Positions 36,948-48,601 of a stretch of 64,000 bases of DNA are shown piece by piece. Source of the DNA: Eutypa lata (Eukaryota > Ascomycota > Sordariomycetes > Xylariales > Diatrypaceae). The translations under genes and the position numbers were made by a program. The stretch is from positions 1,054,001 through 1,118,000 of the forward strand of contig JAKULF010000009.1 in NCBI GenBank assembly GCA_022661535.1. Direction: 5' to 3'. Below the pieces are notes generated by a model. That model worked only from the letters and a program-made list of their open reading frames with translations. It was not told the DNA's origin and made no database searches. Within the stretch, counting starts at the first letter, position 1. The number at the start of each line of letters is the position of its first letter.

Positions 36948-37250
36948 TTTTAATTATTTTAAAAAAAGTCGTTTAAAAGTAATATTATATAATAAAAACT
37001 CGAAACGTTATAATTTTAACGATATAATAAATAATTATAATATATTAAAAAAAAACGTTTAAATAAATTTATATAAGTTATTTATTTAAACGGTTATTTA
37101 ATTCGTATATTATTATTATTATTTTAATTATTTCGAAAAAAGTCGTTTAAAAATAATATTATATAAAAAAAGCTCGAAACATTATAATTTTTTTAATTAA
37201 AGTAATAATGATAATATACGAATTAAATAATCGTTTAAATAAATAACTTA
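36948..37250. repeat. Tandem pair with terminal foldback
   Basis: Two copies (36,948 and 37,121 onward) share AAAAAAGTCGTTTAAAA and a CTCGAAAC landmark. The second is enclosed by inverted arms 37,074-37,118 and 37,203-37,250 (GTTATTTATTTAAACG and complement). Looks like RIP-mutated MITEs. Confidence 0.6.
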
Positions 37251-37264
37251 CGTAATTTAATTCG

Positions 37265-37527
37265 AATTTATAAGTTTATAAATTACTTTATAAAATTATA
37301 AATTTATAAATTACTTTATAAATTTATAAGTTTATAAAGTTATAAGTTTATAAAGTTATAAGTTTATAAATTTATAAATTATAAGTTTATAAATTTATAA
37401 AATAATAAATTTATAAATTATTTTATAAATTTATAAATTTATAAAATTATAAGTTTATAAGTTTATAAATTTATAAATTTATAAGTTTATAAGTTTATAA
37501 GTTTATAAGTTTATAAGTTTATTTTAT
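37265..37527 (+). repeat. 8-bp tandem repeat TTATAAGT/TTATAAAT
   Basis: An uninterrupted run of octamer units, varying G/A at one position, in keeping with C-to-T mutation of an earlier, less AT-rich unit. Confidence 0.75.
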
Positions 37528-37955
37528 AAATTTAAAGATTTTTTTTAATCGTATATTATTATTATTATTTTAATTAAAAAAATTATAATATTTAAAACTT
37601 TTATTATATTAAATTATATATATATAACTCTTTTATAAATAATTAAAATAATAATAATAATAATATATATATAAAAAGCGTATTAAAATGTATTTATAAA
37701 GTAATTTTTATAAAGTAATTTTTATAAAATAATTTATCGGTTTTAATTTATATAACTTCGTTTTAAATTAAAAAAAAATAAAAAAAATTTTTATTTATAT
37801 ATTAACTTATAAATTTAACGTATATAAAACTTTAAACTTATTAAGTTTATTTTAAATTTATTACGAATTATTTTATTTTAAAATATAATATTTATAATAT
37901 ATAAAAAACGAAAAATTATTAAAAAAACTTAAGTTATCGTAACTTTACATCGATC

Positions 37956-39418
37956 TTAAAGATCTAATTAGCTAAAAGATAACGCATTAGCATAATACAA
38001 AATATACATACGGCAGCCTGAGATTTAAGGCAAGCTGTCCTCGCCTTTCACGGAACTTTAAAAGCTTTCCGAAACGCGGCATACCCTAGTGTTCACTTAT
38101 CTCCTTTATTCCAAACCAGTATCTTTAAGATACAGTCAAATCCCGGACGAGTCGGGACCAGCTATAAGGCGATGCCGACTTTAGTGCAGTTGACTTTAAA
38201 AGCGGACCTGATAGGGCCTAGTTAAAGGGCGATTGGCCCATGCCATCATCTCAACGTAATGCTGGGGGCCTACTCGAAGAAGAGGGCACCACCCACCGTT
38301 ATTAATGCCAGCGATGATGATGTGATTTCCATTGTCGGGGACCTTGGTCATCATAGTTCAAAAAATTATTAGCGCCAAGGGAATATCCGAGCCTATGAAG
38401 CCAACCTCAGCACATATGCTTTAATTTGTCACGCACGTCAATTGGTCTCTCGCATAGCATAAGGCCCTTGAAGCCGAATAATCTTCCATTACAAAGTTCA
38501 GTTCCTGAACATTTAAACGCTACGCTGAGAAGAAGAACCTAGGTTAGATCAACGAGATCTCCAGATAGCCCACCACATCTCACTTCTACCACAAGCCCAC
38601 TCCAACATTAACAACGACCAGTCTCGCATCTTCCGTTTAGCTCTTGACTGTAGTGCTTGATGCAGTAACGAAGAAAGTATTGAAGTTCACACATCCCCAG
38701 CCAAATACAGCTGCAGTAACACCAGAGATAGTTAGATGATCAAGCCGCTCAAAATGCCCCTAGTCTTTCCCGTAGTCAAGTTAACGTAAACAAGTGTGTT
38801 ACCAGTGTTGGTTGAAGCGAGAATACCGCCGTTCGGTGTAATAGTAAAATCATGTAAGCAAATCCCGGATACATTAGATGCCAGTAACTCAAGTACGGTT
38901 CCAGTTACGAGATACCCCCCGGGTGTTATTGAAACGCTGTAAATAGCGCGAAGGTTACTGTAAGATCAATATAATACAGGTAGGGATCATGCATGTTATA
39001 GCCATTGATACCAAACCCGGAGTCTGAAGTTGGTTATATCGTTCATGGAGGGAAATTAGAGAATCTTCATCATGCTCGGTCGAGATATCCAAACGGCCGA
39101 CTCGGCCTAGTCGGGAGTCCGCGATGAGCAGAACACTGGTCAGCCAAGGAACATCTGTGATGCCATTCAAAACTCCGCTTGTTGAAGCCAGATCGCTAAC
39201 CGAAGAAAATGTGCCTCTCTGTCCCGAAAGGTAATAGTCCAGGCACTGAAGGAGCCGGGCTCGAAAATAGGCGGAGCGGAATTCGAAATAAACGAGAAGT
39301 TATTACTTATAACGACAAAGGCATCGTACTCCCGTTAATGTTGCAGTCAGTAGCTAGATCCAGAGCAGCTCACTAAGCTCACAAGGCAAGATAAATAGAT
39401 AGATTTCCGTAGCTTATA
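37956..39418. other. Island of normal base composition between two RIP blocks
   Basis: About 1.46 kb in which all dinucleotides, including CpA and TpG, are present at ordinary levels. The 38,640-39,240 part holds a decayed beta-propeller gene. I saw nothing identifiable in 37,956-38,640. The hAT element at 39,419 interrupts this island, which resumes at 42,296. Confidence 0.7.
38640..39240 (-). pseudogene. SMP-30-like beta-propeller protein, pseudogene
   Basis: Minus strand. One frame gives NGITDVPWLTSVLLIADSRL and GRVGRLDIST, the blade pattern of fungal secreted six-bladed propellers related to SMP-30/gluconolactonase. Further on, a second frame gives FGINGYNMHDPYLYYID, then a third stretch gives ITPGGYLVTG, HDFTITPNGGILASTNTGNT and LVYVNLTTG. 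At least two frame changes and several stops separate the blocks, so the gene is dead. Order and spacing follow the family. Its 5' part may have been separated by the hAT insertion at 39,419. Confidence 0.6.
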
Positions 39419-42287
39419 CAGGCTGGCAAGTAACGCCACCACTGCAACGCCGTGGCAACCAAATAATGGCCATTAAGTTTACAACGTAACTTATATAAGA
39501 TTTTTTTATATTACGTAACTTATAACGCAATTTACCGAAACCACCTTTAATAATTATCGGTTATTATTAAATATAACTTAATAAATTTTATTATTAATAA
39601 TTAATTAATATTATCGTTATAAATATAACTTTAAAATAAAAAATCTTAAAGTTTAAATAAATTATAATTTATTTATTTATTTATTATTTATATATATTAA
39701 TAAATTAATAATTATTAATAAAATCTTTTATTATTTATTTTAATTATTTATTTAAATTATTTTATTTTATAATAACTTTAAATTTTAATATTATTAACGT
39801 TATTTTTAATAATTAAAAATTAAATATTAATTTTATATTAATTTTTAAATTTAAAATTTTTAACGATTTTATTTATAAAATGCATTTATTTATAAAAAAT
39901 TAAATTTAATAAAACTTAAAATTAAAAGTTTAAATATAATATATTAAAAAATAATATTTAAATATAAATATATTAAATATATATTAAATATAATTTATAT
40001 TTAATTAATAATTTTATTTTTTTAATATTTAAAATTATATTAATTATTAATTTTATTTTTATTTTATTTTTATTTTAAAAAATTAAATTACGTATTTTTT
40101 TTCGAATTTTTTTTTAATTTTTAATTTTTATTAATTATTTTAAATTAAATTTTAAAAATTTATAAAAATAAATAATTATAAATATATTTATTAAAATTTT
40201 TATTAAATAAAAATTTAAAAAATTATTATTTAATTAAATTATTAATTTAAATTATATATTTTAAATTATTAAAAAAGAAATTACATTAAATCTTTAAATA
40301 TTTAAATTTTTATTTTTATATTATAATTAATATTTTTATTATTAATTCTTTTAATAAAAATAAAAATAATATTATTTAAATATTAAAAATTTATTTTAAT
40401 TTAATATATATTATTTTTAATAAATAACGTTTAAATAATAATTATCTTTTAAATATTTTAAATAATCTTTTTATTAAAATCGTTTTAAAATTATTAAAAG
40501 TTATTTTATATTATATAAATTAAAATATTAATAAAAAGATTATTTATATTATTAATTTTTTCGATATTTTTTATAATAAAATTAATTATTTCGTTTTTAA
40601 TAATATAATAATTAATAATATAATTATAAAATATATTAATAAAATTTTAAAATTTAATAATAAAATTTAATATAATTATTATTTTAATTATATTTTTAAT
40701 TTTATTATAAAAACGTTTTTATTTAATAAAAACGTAAAAACGTTTAAAATTAAAATTAATAATTATAATATTATAAATAAAATTAAATATAAATTATAAT
40801 TAAAAAAATAATTAATAAATTATGTTAAATAAAAATTATTTAAAAAAGATTTTATATATATTTTTTTTAAAATTATTTAATATTATTATTAATAACGAAA
40901 TTTAATAACTTTTTTAATATTATATAATTAAATATATAATTATTTTTCGTTTTATATTTTAATTATTTATTTAAAATTTTCAAAATAAATAAATTTATAA
41001 AAATATTTTAAATTTAAATTAATTATAAAAAAAGCAAAAAAATTTATTATTTTTAAAATCGATTATTAATTAATAAACTATAATTAATACATTTTAAATA
41101 TTATAATAAAATTTTTAATTTTATTTAAATACGTTATTAAAAAACTTAAAAAAAATAATTAATATTATAAAAAAAATTTTATTAATTTATATAATAATAT
41201 TTAAAATAATCTTTTTATTTTTAAATAATTATTAATAAAATTTAAAAATTAAAAATTAAAAATTAATACATTTTTTAATTTATTTTATTTTTTTATTAAT
41301 ATTAATATAATTTAAATAAAGTTAAATAAATATTATAATAAATTTAATAAAATATTTCTTTATTACGTTATTATTATATTATATTTTATATTTCGATAAT
41401 AATAATTTAATAAAATTTAATTAAATCGTAATAATTAAATAAATAAAATAAAAAATTTAATTAAAAGAATTTAATATAATAAATATTATATAAAAAAATA
41501 TTTTTAAAATTATATATATAATTATTTAATAAATTAAAAAAATATTATAACGATTTTAATAAATATTTTAATAAATAATAATAAAATTATATAATAATTA
41601 TTAAATTATTTATTAATTTAAATAAATATATTATATAATATAAAAATTTAAAATTTAATAATAATAACGTTATAAATTTAATTTAATATTAAAAAAATAA
41701 AATATTTAAATATTTATAATTTATAAAAATAATTTTTAATTTTTTAATAATATAATTAATATTTATTAAATATAAACGTTTTTTTTTAATAATTAAAAAC
41801 ATAATTATTAAACTTTAATTTCGTTTAAATATTATAATAATTAAAATATATTAAATTTTTCGATTTTAATATAAAATAATTTAATTATAAATTTTAATTA
41901 TATATTTATATTTTAAATCGAAAATAATAATAATTATAATAATGAAAATAAATAACGATAAATTATATAATTAAATAATAACGTAAATTAATAATTTAAT
42001 AAATATAATAAAAATTAATTTAAAAACGAAATTAAAATTTATAAAAATAAATAATTAAAAAAACATTAAAATATTAAAAATTAAATTATAATATTAATTT
42101 ATATTTTATTTATAACTTTATTTTAATTTATATTATACCTTAACAATTTATATAATAAATATAATTTATTATATAACGTAACCATTTTCGTTTATTGCAA
42201 TTTATTAAATCGAGGGTATTGGTATATTATAAGTAACGCAATCCACATGGATGAATGGTGAAGTGGATTGCGTTACTTGCCAGCCTG
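39419..42287. mobile_element. RIP-destroyed hAT-type DNA transposon, 2.87 kb
   Basis: Ends are perfect 18-bp inverted repeats: CAGGCTGGCAAGTAACGC at 39419-39436 and its complement at 42270-42287. They are flanked by an 8-bp target duplication, AGCTTATA (39411-39418) and GGCTTATA (42288-42295), differing by one G/A transition. An 8-bp duplication and a CAG-starting terminus are hallmarks of the hAT superfamily. Just inside the right end a 16-bp inverted pair (42231-42246 with 42263-42278, AAGTAACGCAATCCAC) repeats part of the terminal sequence. The interior is almost pure A/T without CpA and has no surviving transposase frame, so superfamily assignment rests on ends and duplication only. The length is compatible with an autonomous copy. 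Confidence 0.8.
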
Positions 42288-43351
42288 GGCTTATATTATA
42301 CGTATACAACATTGTAATTACATATTTTTCTATGCTCTTTAAGCAATTATTTATTATTATTATTATTCATTTTACAATCAAAGATAGAATCGAGAAGGCG
42401 TCAAAGCTACGGAGTCTTGTATTTTATTCTCGAGGTGATCTCTGTTCTAGCCTTGAGATGAGCCATCATAGACAATAATGCCAAGTGAATTGTTGGTGGA
42501 TACATATATTATCCACTGGACCCCGGGCTCTTACATATTTCACTAATGCATGGCTTCAATTCTAGCTCGGATTATCGCCCCCTATTTGAGCCGGGGCTTG
42601 AGCAATTATAACGGGTGGGGCTGTTGTTAGATATTTAACGAAATAAGACTGTTTCCCCTCCCAGCACATTCCAACCAAGTTCCACGGACTTCAAACCGTA
42701 TTTCTATACTTGGCTGTTACTTAACTAACTACAAGTTACCTAAGCATAACAGTGCTTCTATAAATTAGAAAGACTGAAAATAACTAGTGGCTACTGTTTT
42801 GAGCCAGACTGGAAATGCTGGATTCAGAATAACAGTAGAAATGGATATTGCATGCCTTCCTTAGATAATTCTTATTACACTGATCTCTAGAGCCATGCTG
42901 CCTAAGAGCTTTCCGCTCTTGTGAATAGTTGAGCTGTGGTCTTGCTAAATTACCCGAGCAATGTCATGATGCGCATGGAGGGTAGTGCCATGTGAAGCTG
43001 GCTTGGCGTCCAGCAGCTTGCTTTTGCTCATGCCTGCACAACCGTGGAGAGCCTGGATTAAACGAAGCTCCGTGAATGCGAGAAGCCCCGAGGCTTGCGC
43101 GATGCGGTGACGTGGCAGTTTCATGTAGCATCGCGTTAGAAAATAAAAAAAACTAGCGGACTAACATTCATCGATGTTTTGAGCAAAGGCCAAGACGATT
43201 ACCCCTGTGTCGGTGCCGCCTAAGGTTCTTTGTAGTACTAGATGATTTGTGCATCAGGATCGACGCTTCTATGATTGGCCGTAACATAATTATATAAGGA
43301 CGTCCAGGGCCCGCAACAAGTCGTTCAAGATAAGACATCCAGTCTTTACTG
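42288..43351. other. Intergenic between hAT element and reductase gene
   Basis: Normal composition returns at once after the element. No gene recognised; includes the upstream region of the reductase. Confidence 0.55.
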
Positions 43352-44725
43352 ATGGACATTGTGGTATGCTCATTCACAAGCACCAGCCAAATGAGTTCTG
43401 AAAACTATCCCCTTCGCCACTCTGGCATTTATCGCAACCTTCCTAATTTTGATCCCTCCCTTAAGGGTCTCAATGCCCTTATCTGTGGTGCAAATGGAAT
43501 TTCCGGATTCAATGTGTTGCGGTCCCTACTCGATTCGCCGGATCGCTGGTCTTCGATTTGGACAGTCTCCCGTCGCCCGCTGTCCGACCAGCAACTTTCA
43601 ATCATCAATCCAGGGTTGCACTCACATATCAAACAAATCCAGGTTGACCTGAACTCCCCCGGCAGCGAGATAGCCCAGGCCCTAAGAGAGTCAGGAGTCC
43701 ATGTGGATTATGTCTTCTATTTCGCCTACATGGAGCCACGTGAAGTGGGAACTGGCATGGATGCCGAGATCGCAGACATCATCTATGATGCGAATGTTCC
43801 TCTTTTTGAAAACTTGGTTGAGGCATTGGAGGCTGTACCCATCTCGCCAAAGCGGATTTTACTCCAAACGGGAGGGAAGAGTTACGGTATGCATATCGGC
43901 CGTACTCGGAATCCATTGGTTGAGTCTGACCCGCAGCCACGACATTTGTGCAAGAACTTCTACTATGGCCAGGAGGACGTACTAAAGTCATTCTGCAAGA
44001 GACACCCAGAAACAGGTTGGAATATAGTCCACCCAGCCGGCGTCATTGGTATGGCTCCGCGCAGCCCGATTAACGCCTTTTACCCTCTTGCTATTTACGC
44101 TGCTATCCAGGCACACAAGGGGGAGCCGCTTGAATTTGGAGGTGATTTTGATGCGTGGCAATGGGAATCTACCCATTCCTCTGCTAGGTTGACTGGGTAC
44201 CTTAGCGAATGGGCAGTTCTAGAAGAGAAATGTCGAAACCAGGCATTCAATGCCCAAGATGGTGGGATCTTGACTTGGGATCGTTTATACGAACAGTTGG
44301 CGGAATGGTTTGGTGTGACCCAGGGCGTGCGAGTGCCCGAGGATGGCGAGAGAAGGTACATCTCGAAGGCTTTGGCAGGAGGCAAAGATGCTCCACTGGG
44401 TTACGGGCCACCAGTATCCTTACGAACAACTTTTACTCTTGCAGATTGGTTTAGAGACCCGTCTAACAAGGATGCATGGCAGGAACTGATGGATAAGTCT
44501 GGTGGCCAGTTAAGGACCAACGCTTTCGACGAAATTACTCCAAATTCAATCGCGGTTGAGTATGGGTACATCAAGGGATCGACGTTGTCGATGAACAAAG
44601 TCCGGAGATTTGGCTTCAATGGGTTTGTGGATTCGTTGGAGAGCATCTTTGAAATGTACCAGGAGCTGGCTTCTGCTGGAATGCTCCCACCAATGAAAGT
44701 CGGGGTGGCACGCCCGTTAGTTTAG
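43352..44725 (+). CDS. PRISE-like NAD(P)-dependent SDR reductase
   Basis: One uninterrupted frame of 457 codons. A later in-frame ATG (codon 14, 43,391; MSSENYPLRHSGIYRNLP) may be the true start, since the family's conserved part begins just after it. The cofactor motif GANGISG is at residues 46-52. SRRPL follows the second strand. The active-site pattern of the progesterone 5-beta-reductase/iridoid synthase (PRISE) group is present: Lys176 in LQTGGKSYG and Tyr204/205 in NFYYGQED, then WNIVHPAGVIG. The family reduces enone double bonds with NAD(P)H. Fungal members often sit in secondary-metabolite clusters, but none is visible here. No signal peptide or membrane span. The gene lies 1.1 kb from the RIP-mutated hAT element yet shows no RIP-like stops. 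Confidence 0.88.
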   Translation: MDIVVCSFTSTSQMSSENYPLRHSGIYRNLPNFDPSLKGLNALICGANGISGFNVLRSLLDSPDRWSSIWTVSRRPLSDQQLSIINPGLHSHIKQIQVDLNSPGSEIAQALRESGVHVDYVFYFAYMEPREVGTGMDAEIADIIYDANVPLFENLVEALEAVPISPKRILLQTGGKSYGMHIGRTRNPLVESDPQPRHLCKNFYYGQEDVLKSFCKRHPETGWNIVHPAGVIGMAPRSPINAFYPLAIYAAIQAHKGEPLEFGGDFDAWQWESTHSSARLTGYLSEWAVLEEKCRNQAFNAQDGGILTWDRLYEQLAEWFGVTQGVRVPEDGERRYISKALAGGKDAPLGYGPPVSLRTTFTLADWFRDPSNKDAWQELMDKSGGQLRTNAFDEITPNSIAVEYGYIKGSTLSMNKVRRFGFNGFVDSLESIFEMYQELASAGMLPPMKVGVARPLV

Positions 44726-46844
44726 TTTGTCTTCTTCGCTGAGGAAGAGGTACCTCAGATTTTGCCTTCCTAGATAGCCAGGATAGTATTTTGGCAACCT
44801 TTGAGTTATGCAGCTTGTTGGGCTCATAGATTCCAGCCAAGCTTGTGGTTAATACTAGTACTATGATTCCTCTCATTCAGATGCATGAATACACCCCGTG
44901 TCATCGTGAGAACACCAATCAAAAGCCAACCCAACGTTTATACCATTCGATGTATTTAATGCTATGACTGTCTATTCTATAGACCTCCTGGAACAGCTTT
45001 GTAACATTGCAAGCACTTGTTCACTCAAAGGTAATGCGGCTGATGGATCGTCGTGGCGAAGTCGTTCATTCTTGTCAATAAGACAGACACGATTAGTGTA
45101 GATGCTCTACCCGGGTTAACATAGATCAATCAGGATGAAGCTATACAATATAGTTCTAGGCATTTCATTAGAAACATGCTCCTTACTTCAGTCAGTGAGC
45201 ATTATAATTAAACTCATGTTGTGGTAGAGAGGTAAAATGTCGAAGGGACAGTTACAACAGTCTGCATTATCCAATTTCCAGGTCAGCTTGTGCAATTGTC
45301 TCGGCTGTGAGATCTCCGTGACGCTGGAACTACTGAACACACCCCGTCCAATTTATACTCATTGGAGGTCTTCTGCTTCTCTGATGGACATGGAGACCAT
45401 TTGAAGACCAAGAAGTTATTGACGAAAGATAGACGCCTGGACAATAGTGGTATAGTAAAATATTTTAGGCCAGTCTGTGTCTTCCACATTAGGGGCTCCT
45501 ATCAAGGCCCGTCGTGTATCACTTGCTAATTCCTCCACATCAGAGGTGTGCATGTTAGGTAACATACAAGGTAGACAACCTTTATCGGTGTCTATATGCT
45601 TATCTTCTAAATACCATGTACGTAGGTGCCTTGTCCGTCAAGGAGAGGTTGCCTTAGATGGTGAGAGAAACGGGATCAGAATCCCTGCGGAAATTCAAGA
45701 AAAAAGAGAGCCGTGCCGGTTGATAATAATTCTTGTCGAAAGTAATAACTGCCATTCGAGACAATGTGGCTAAACCTTTCAAGTGTGCATGCGTACGTCC
45801 TCGCTGTTGAATAAGAACCGCTGGGTTTCCGTCTTATGGATTCATTTCGTAGTGATTTATTTTACTCTTCCTTACTCAGCCTCTTTTCACTACTGATGAA
45901 TCCAATCTTCATAGCAGTTATGTAGTTTGGGGTGGCGGTGATGCTACCGTAGTAGAGAATGAGTGTTCCTGCCTTGAGGGCTATGGCGATACTTAATGTT
46001 TACTTATGGAACTAGTATGCTAACTAGCAGATGTATCATCTAGATATACTACTATCTAAAATTAAATCTCCTTCATTTACTTTTAGTTTACCTCAAGCTT
46101 TTATATACCTTTCTTTTTTCTCCTATGATGTCGTTTCTTACTACCATTGGAGTTGCCTTACGTCTATCATATAACTAAAGATAAGCTCTTATCAGTACCA
46201 AGTGGTTACATAGTTAGAGGGGGATCATCGCGCCAAGACGGACGCTACGCGAATTCACTGAGCCACACTCCAGCATCTGCATAACCCGATACCTATATAC
46301 TTCGTGTCCCGATAAATAGTTATTGCATAGATGAATCTCAGATAACACAGTATCGTGTTGAATAGATGGGGCTGATAACCAACCAACCAAAATGCCCTGC
46401 AGCTAAGTTACAACGCTAATTTTCTATCTTGGCAGCAAAGACACGACCTTTGCTACTACCATTGCGATATACTGTGAACGAACGCGGCTTTGACGAAGCT
46501 TGTCACAACTCGGTGTAAAAACCTATACATACTCGAGGAGAGAGCTAGGGCCGTTCTAGCAATTTCCCCTCCACCCCGCCTTCCAGCCAGCTCCTGGAGA
46601 AGCTCGAAAAGGCCGACGAGGGAAATCAGAAGAGCTTCGAGCTACGGCCCCCTTGCTGCTATAGGAGAAGACGTAATTGTCGGGGTCGAAGCAGAGAAGT
46701 CGAACAAGTGAAAGGAGCTTCCTGTCGACGAGGTCCGATCCTGGATCAAGCTACGAATCCGACGACGAATACCTATCGCGGCACCTATAAACCTCGATCA
46801 TAGCGGGCTCTACAAAAACCTCACATCGAACCGACCGACCGACC
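44726..46844. other. Intergenic, no gene recognised
   Basis: AT-leaning with short frames only (for example plus 45,477-45,773 and 46,490-46,711), without domains. The last 300 bp are GC-richer and form the upstream region of the mL40 gene. Confidence 0.5.
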
Positions 46845-47541
46845 ATGGCCTCCTCAACCAGCCTCCGGACCCTCTTCACTCGGCTCTCCCTGACGCCCAC
46901 ACCCAAGCCCATACCCGCATCTCTTATTGCTCCTCCTGCCTCCACCAGCCGCCGCACCGCCGCCGCCGTCACAACCACCCGAGCAATGCACACGACTCGG
47001 ACCCTCCGCGCACCCGGTGGCGGGAGCCAGCAGGCGAAGCGCGGCGGGGGAAAGAAGAAGAAGAAGGGGGCCGAGGAGCCCGACGCGCGCATCATGAACC
47101 TGAAGTCGTCGATGCCGCGGGCGGTGCCGGCCCCGCTGCGCTTCGCCCGCAACCGGTACCTGCGGCACTGGACGATCCACCGGGCGTGGCTGCTGTTCCA
47201 GCGGCGGGAGCGCGAGGGGAAAGAGAAGGAGCTGAATAGGTGAGTTTATCGTTAATCTTTCTGTTTCCCTCTCTGCATTGTATAAAGCGCGAGGGGTTAC
47301 AGGCATCATTGTGCATTTACGTGCCGCCGCTGACTACTTCAGGATGTACCAATCCATGCACTCGGCGTGCGAGGAACTCCGCAAGACTAGCGGCCCCGGC
47401 ACCCGCGACGAGGGCTTCCTGTACCGCTTGACGATGGAGAAGAAGGGGCTGTACGGCCACCATGGCATCCCTATCGAGTATGCGCGGCTGCAGACCGAGA
47501 CGCCGGCGCGCGAGGCGTGGAACCACGGCTGGACGCGGTAA
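46845..47541 (+). CDS. MRPL28: Mitochondrial large-subunit ribosomal protein mL40 (MRPL28)
   Basis: Two exons, 46845-47239 and 47343-47541, joined over a 103-nt intron (GTGAGT...CTTCAG, with CTGAC just before the acceptor), give 197 residues. The N-terminus is rich in Arg, Ser, Thr and Ala without acids, as in a mitochondrial targeting sequence, followed by a Lys-rich KKKKKGAEE. The conserved mL40 block is ARNRYLRHWTIHRAWLLFQR, then a charged EREGKEKEL helix, YQSMHSACEELRKT, and a C-terminal region ending EAWNHGWTR. This parallels yeast Mrpl28 in order and spacing. It is a structural part of the mitochondrial 54S subunit. The ATG context (GACCATGG) is good. Codon use is markedly GC-rich in the conserved part. 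Confidence 0.82.
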
Positions 47542-48601
47542 TGAGTTGGTTAGGTTAATTGAACTCGTCTGTTACGTACGTTACGTTACGCCCGCGAATG
47601 AATAGACGGAAACAAAATAGAGGGAGATGGACAGACATGAACACTCTGTATGTACATAAAGAGCATCTGTGGTATGTATGTATCCTGCTCGATAGCAGTA
47701 GTAGGTGTGTGCTTGCCCTTATGCTGTGGCACATTGAAGTTGCTTGTACGATACACTACGAAGTACATACATGACTATGATGTCGTTGCATACTCTACTC
47801 TACGTCTCTGTATTTTCACGGTTCACTGGGACCCCGGCGTTTCAATAAGATTTTCAGTATATCTATCAGGCCTCAAATTAGTTCCAGATGCTGCTGCCGC
47901 TGTCGCTGCCGCTGCTGCCATGCGCCACATATAATAATCTGAGACAAAACAAACAATATGATTTGATATATAGCTCCGGTTGAACTCCAGTCTCCCACTG
48001 TCCGTCCCCTGCCATCTCCTATGTAGTTAGTTAACTTTCCTTCCGCTTCTATATGATGGCAAGAGTTTTCGTTCCGTCCCCTCGGTGATTGTTTAAAAAA
48101 AAATAACCCATCATTTAGACAGCCTCAATCTTCATTATGGGTTTTGTTTTTTTGCCTCCCTCCTCCCTCTTCCCTCTCTCGTTTCGAGCGATCGTACATT
48201 TGAGAGTTCCTCTTCGTTCATTTTGTTCAACAATCTGTCTATACCCGCTCTCTCTTTTTTGGTGAAACGAAGGAACGGAGTCAGGGTCGATGATGGTGCG
48301 CCGAGCCGATGTTTCGGTGGAATTAGGGTAGCTTGTGCGAGCTCGTCGTCAGTGCCAGTCTGTAGTCGATCAATTGATTGATCGATCGGTAGATGTCACT
48401 CTTATCCCGCATCCCCTCCTCCCTATTATCCCCTTGACGGCGCCCCAGCCTATTTATTCGCATATTAACTACACCAAGCCCGTCGCACCCGGCCCCAAGT
48501 CTTTCTCCCCCCCATCTTCCAATCTCGTCGACATCATTCCCTTCCATGTCGGTTTCTGGCCGTCCCCATCTCCGGTTTCTTCGTTCGCTCGTTATAGACG
48601 C
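47542..48601. other. Convergent intergenic region between mL40 and rho2
   Basis: 3' flanks of two convergent genes. Contains a GCTGCC trinucleotide run (47,888-47,925) and pyrimidine-rich tracts at 48,145-48,185. No gene. Confidence 0.6.

Larger units (their letters stand above)
27190..37955. repeat. RIP-type AT-rich block 1 (10.8 kb)
   Basis: Composed almost wholly of A and T, with no usable reading frame on either strand. The few C residues are in CpG or CpT and almost never CpA. In two 300-bp samples that I read base by base (30,001 and 33,001) I counted no CpA, and one and zero TpG respectively, whereas CpG was common in the second. This is what exhaustive CpA-directed RIP leaves. Several degraded repeats can still be traced inside: long inverted arms at 29.4-29.9/30.6-31.1 kb, direct repeats at 32.25 and 32.64 kb, and a tandem pair at 36.95-37.25 kb. 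The original elements cannot be named. Confidence 0.85.

Noticed and set aside
27190..37955. Centromere
   Set aside because: Composition would fit, but no centromere-specific evidence can be read from sequence. Kept only as a test in the findings.
42231..42278. Isolated hairpin as a terminator
   Set aside because: It is better explained as subterminal inverted repeats of the hAT element.
27190..42287. AT-rich block as mitochondrial DNA or an insertion of it
   Set aside because: No mitochondrial gene, tRNA or open frame is visible. CpA/TpG depletion with CpG retention fits RIP, and the distal part has transposon ends.
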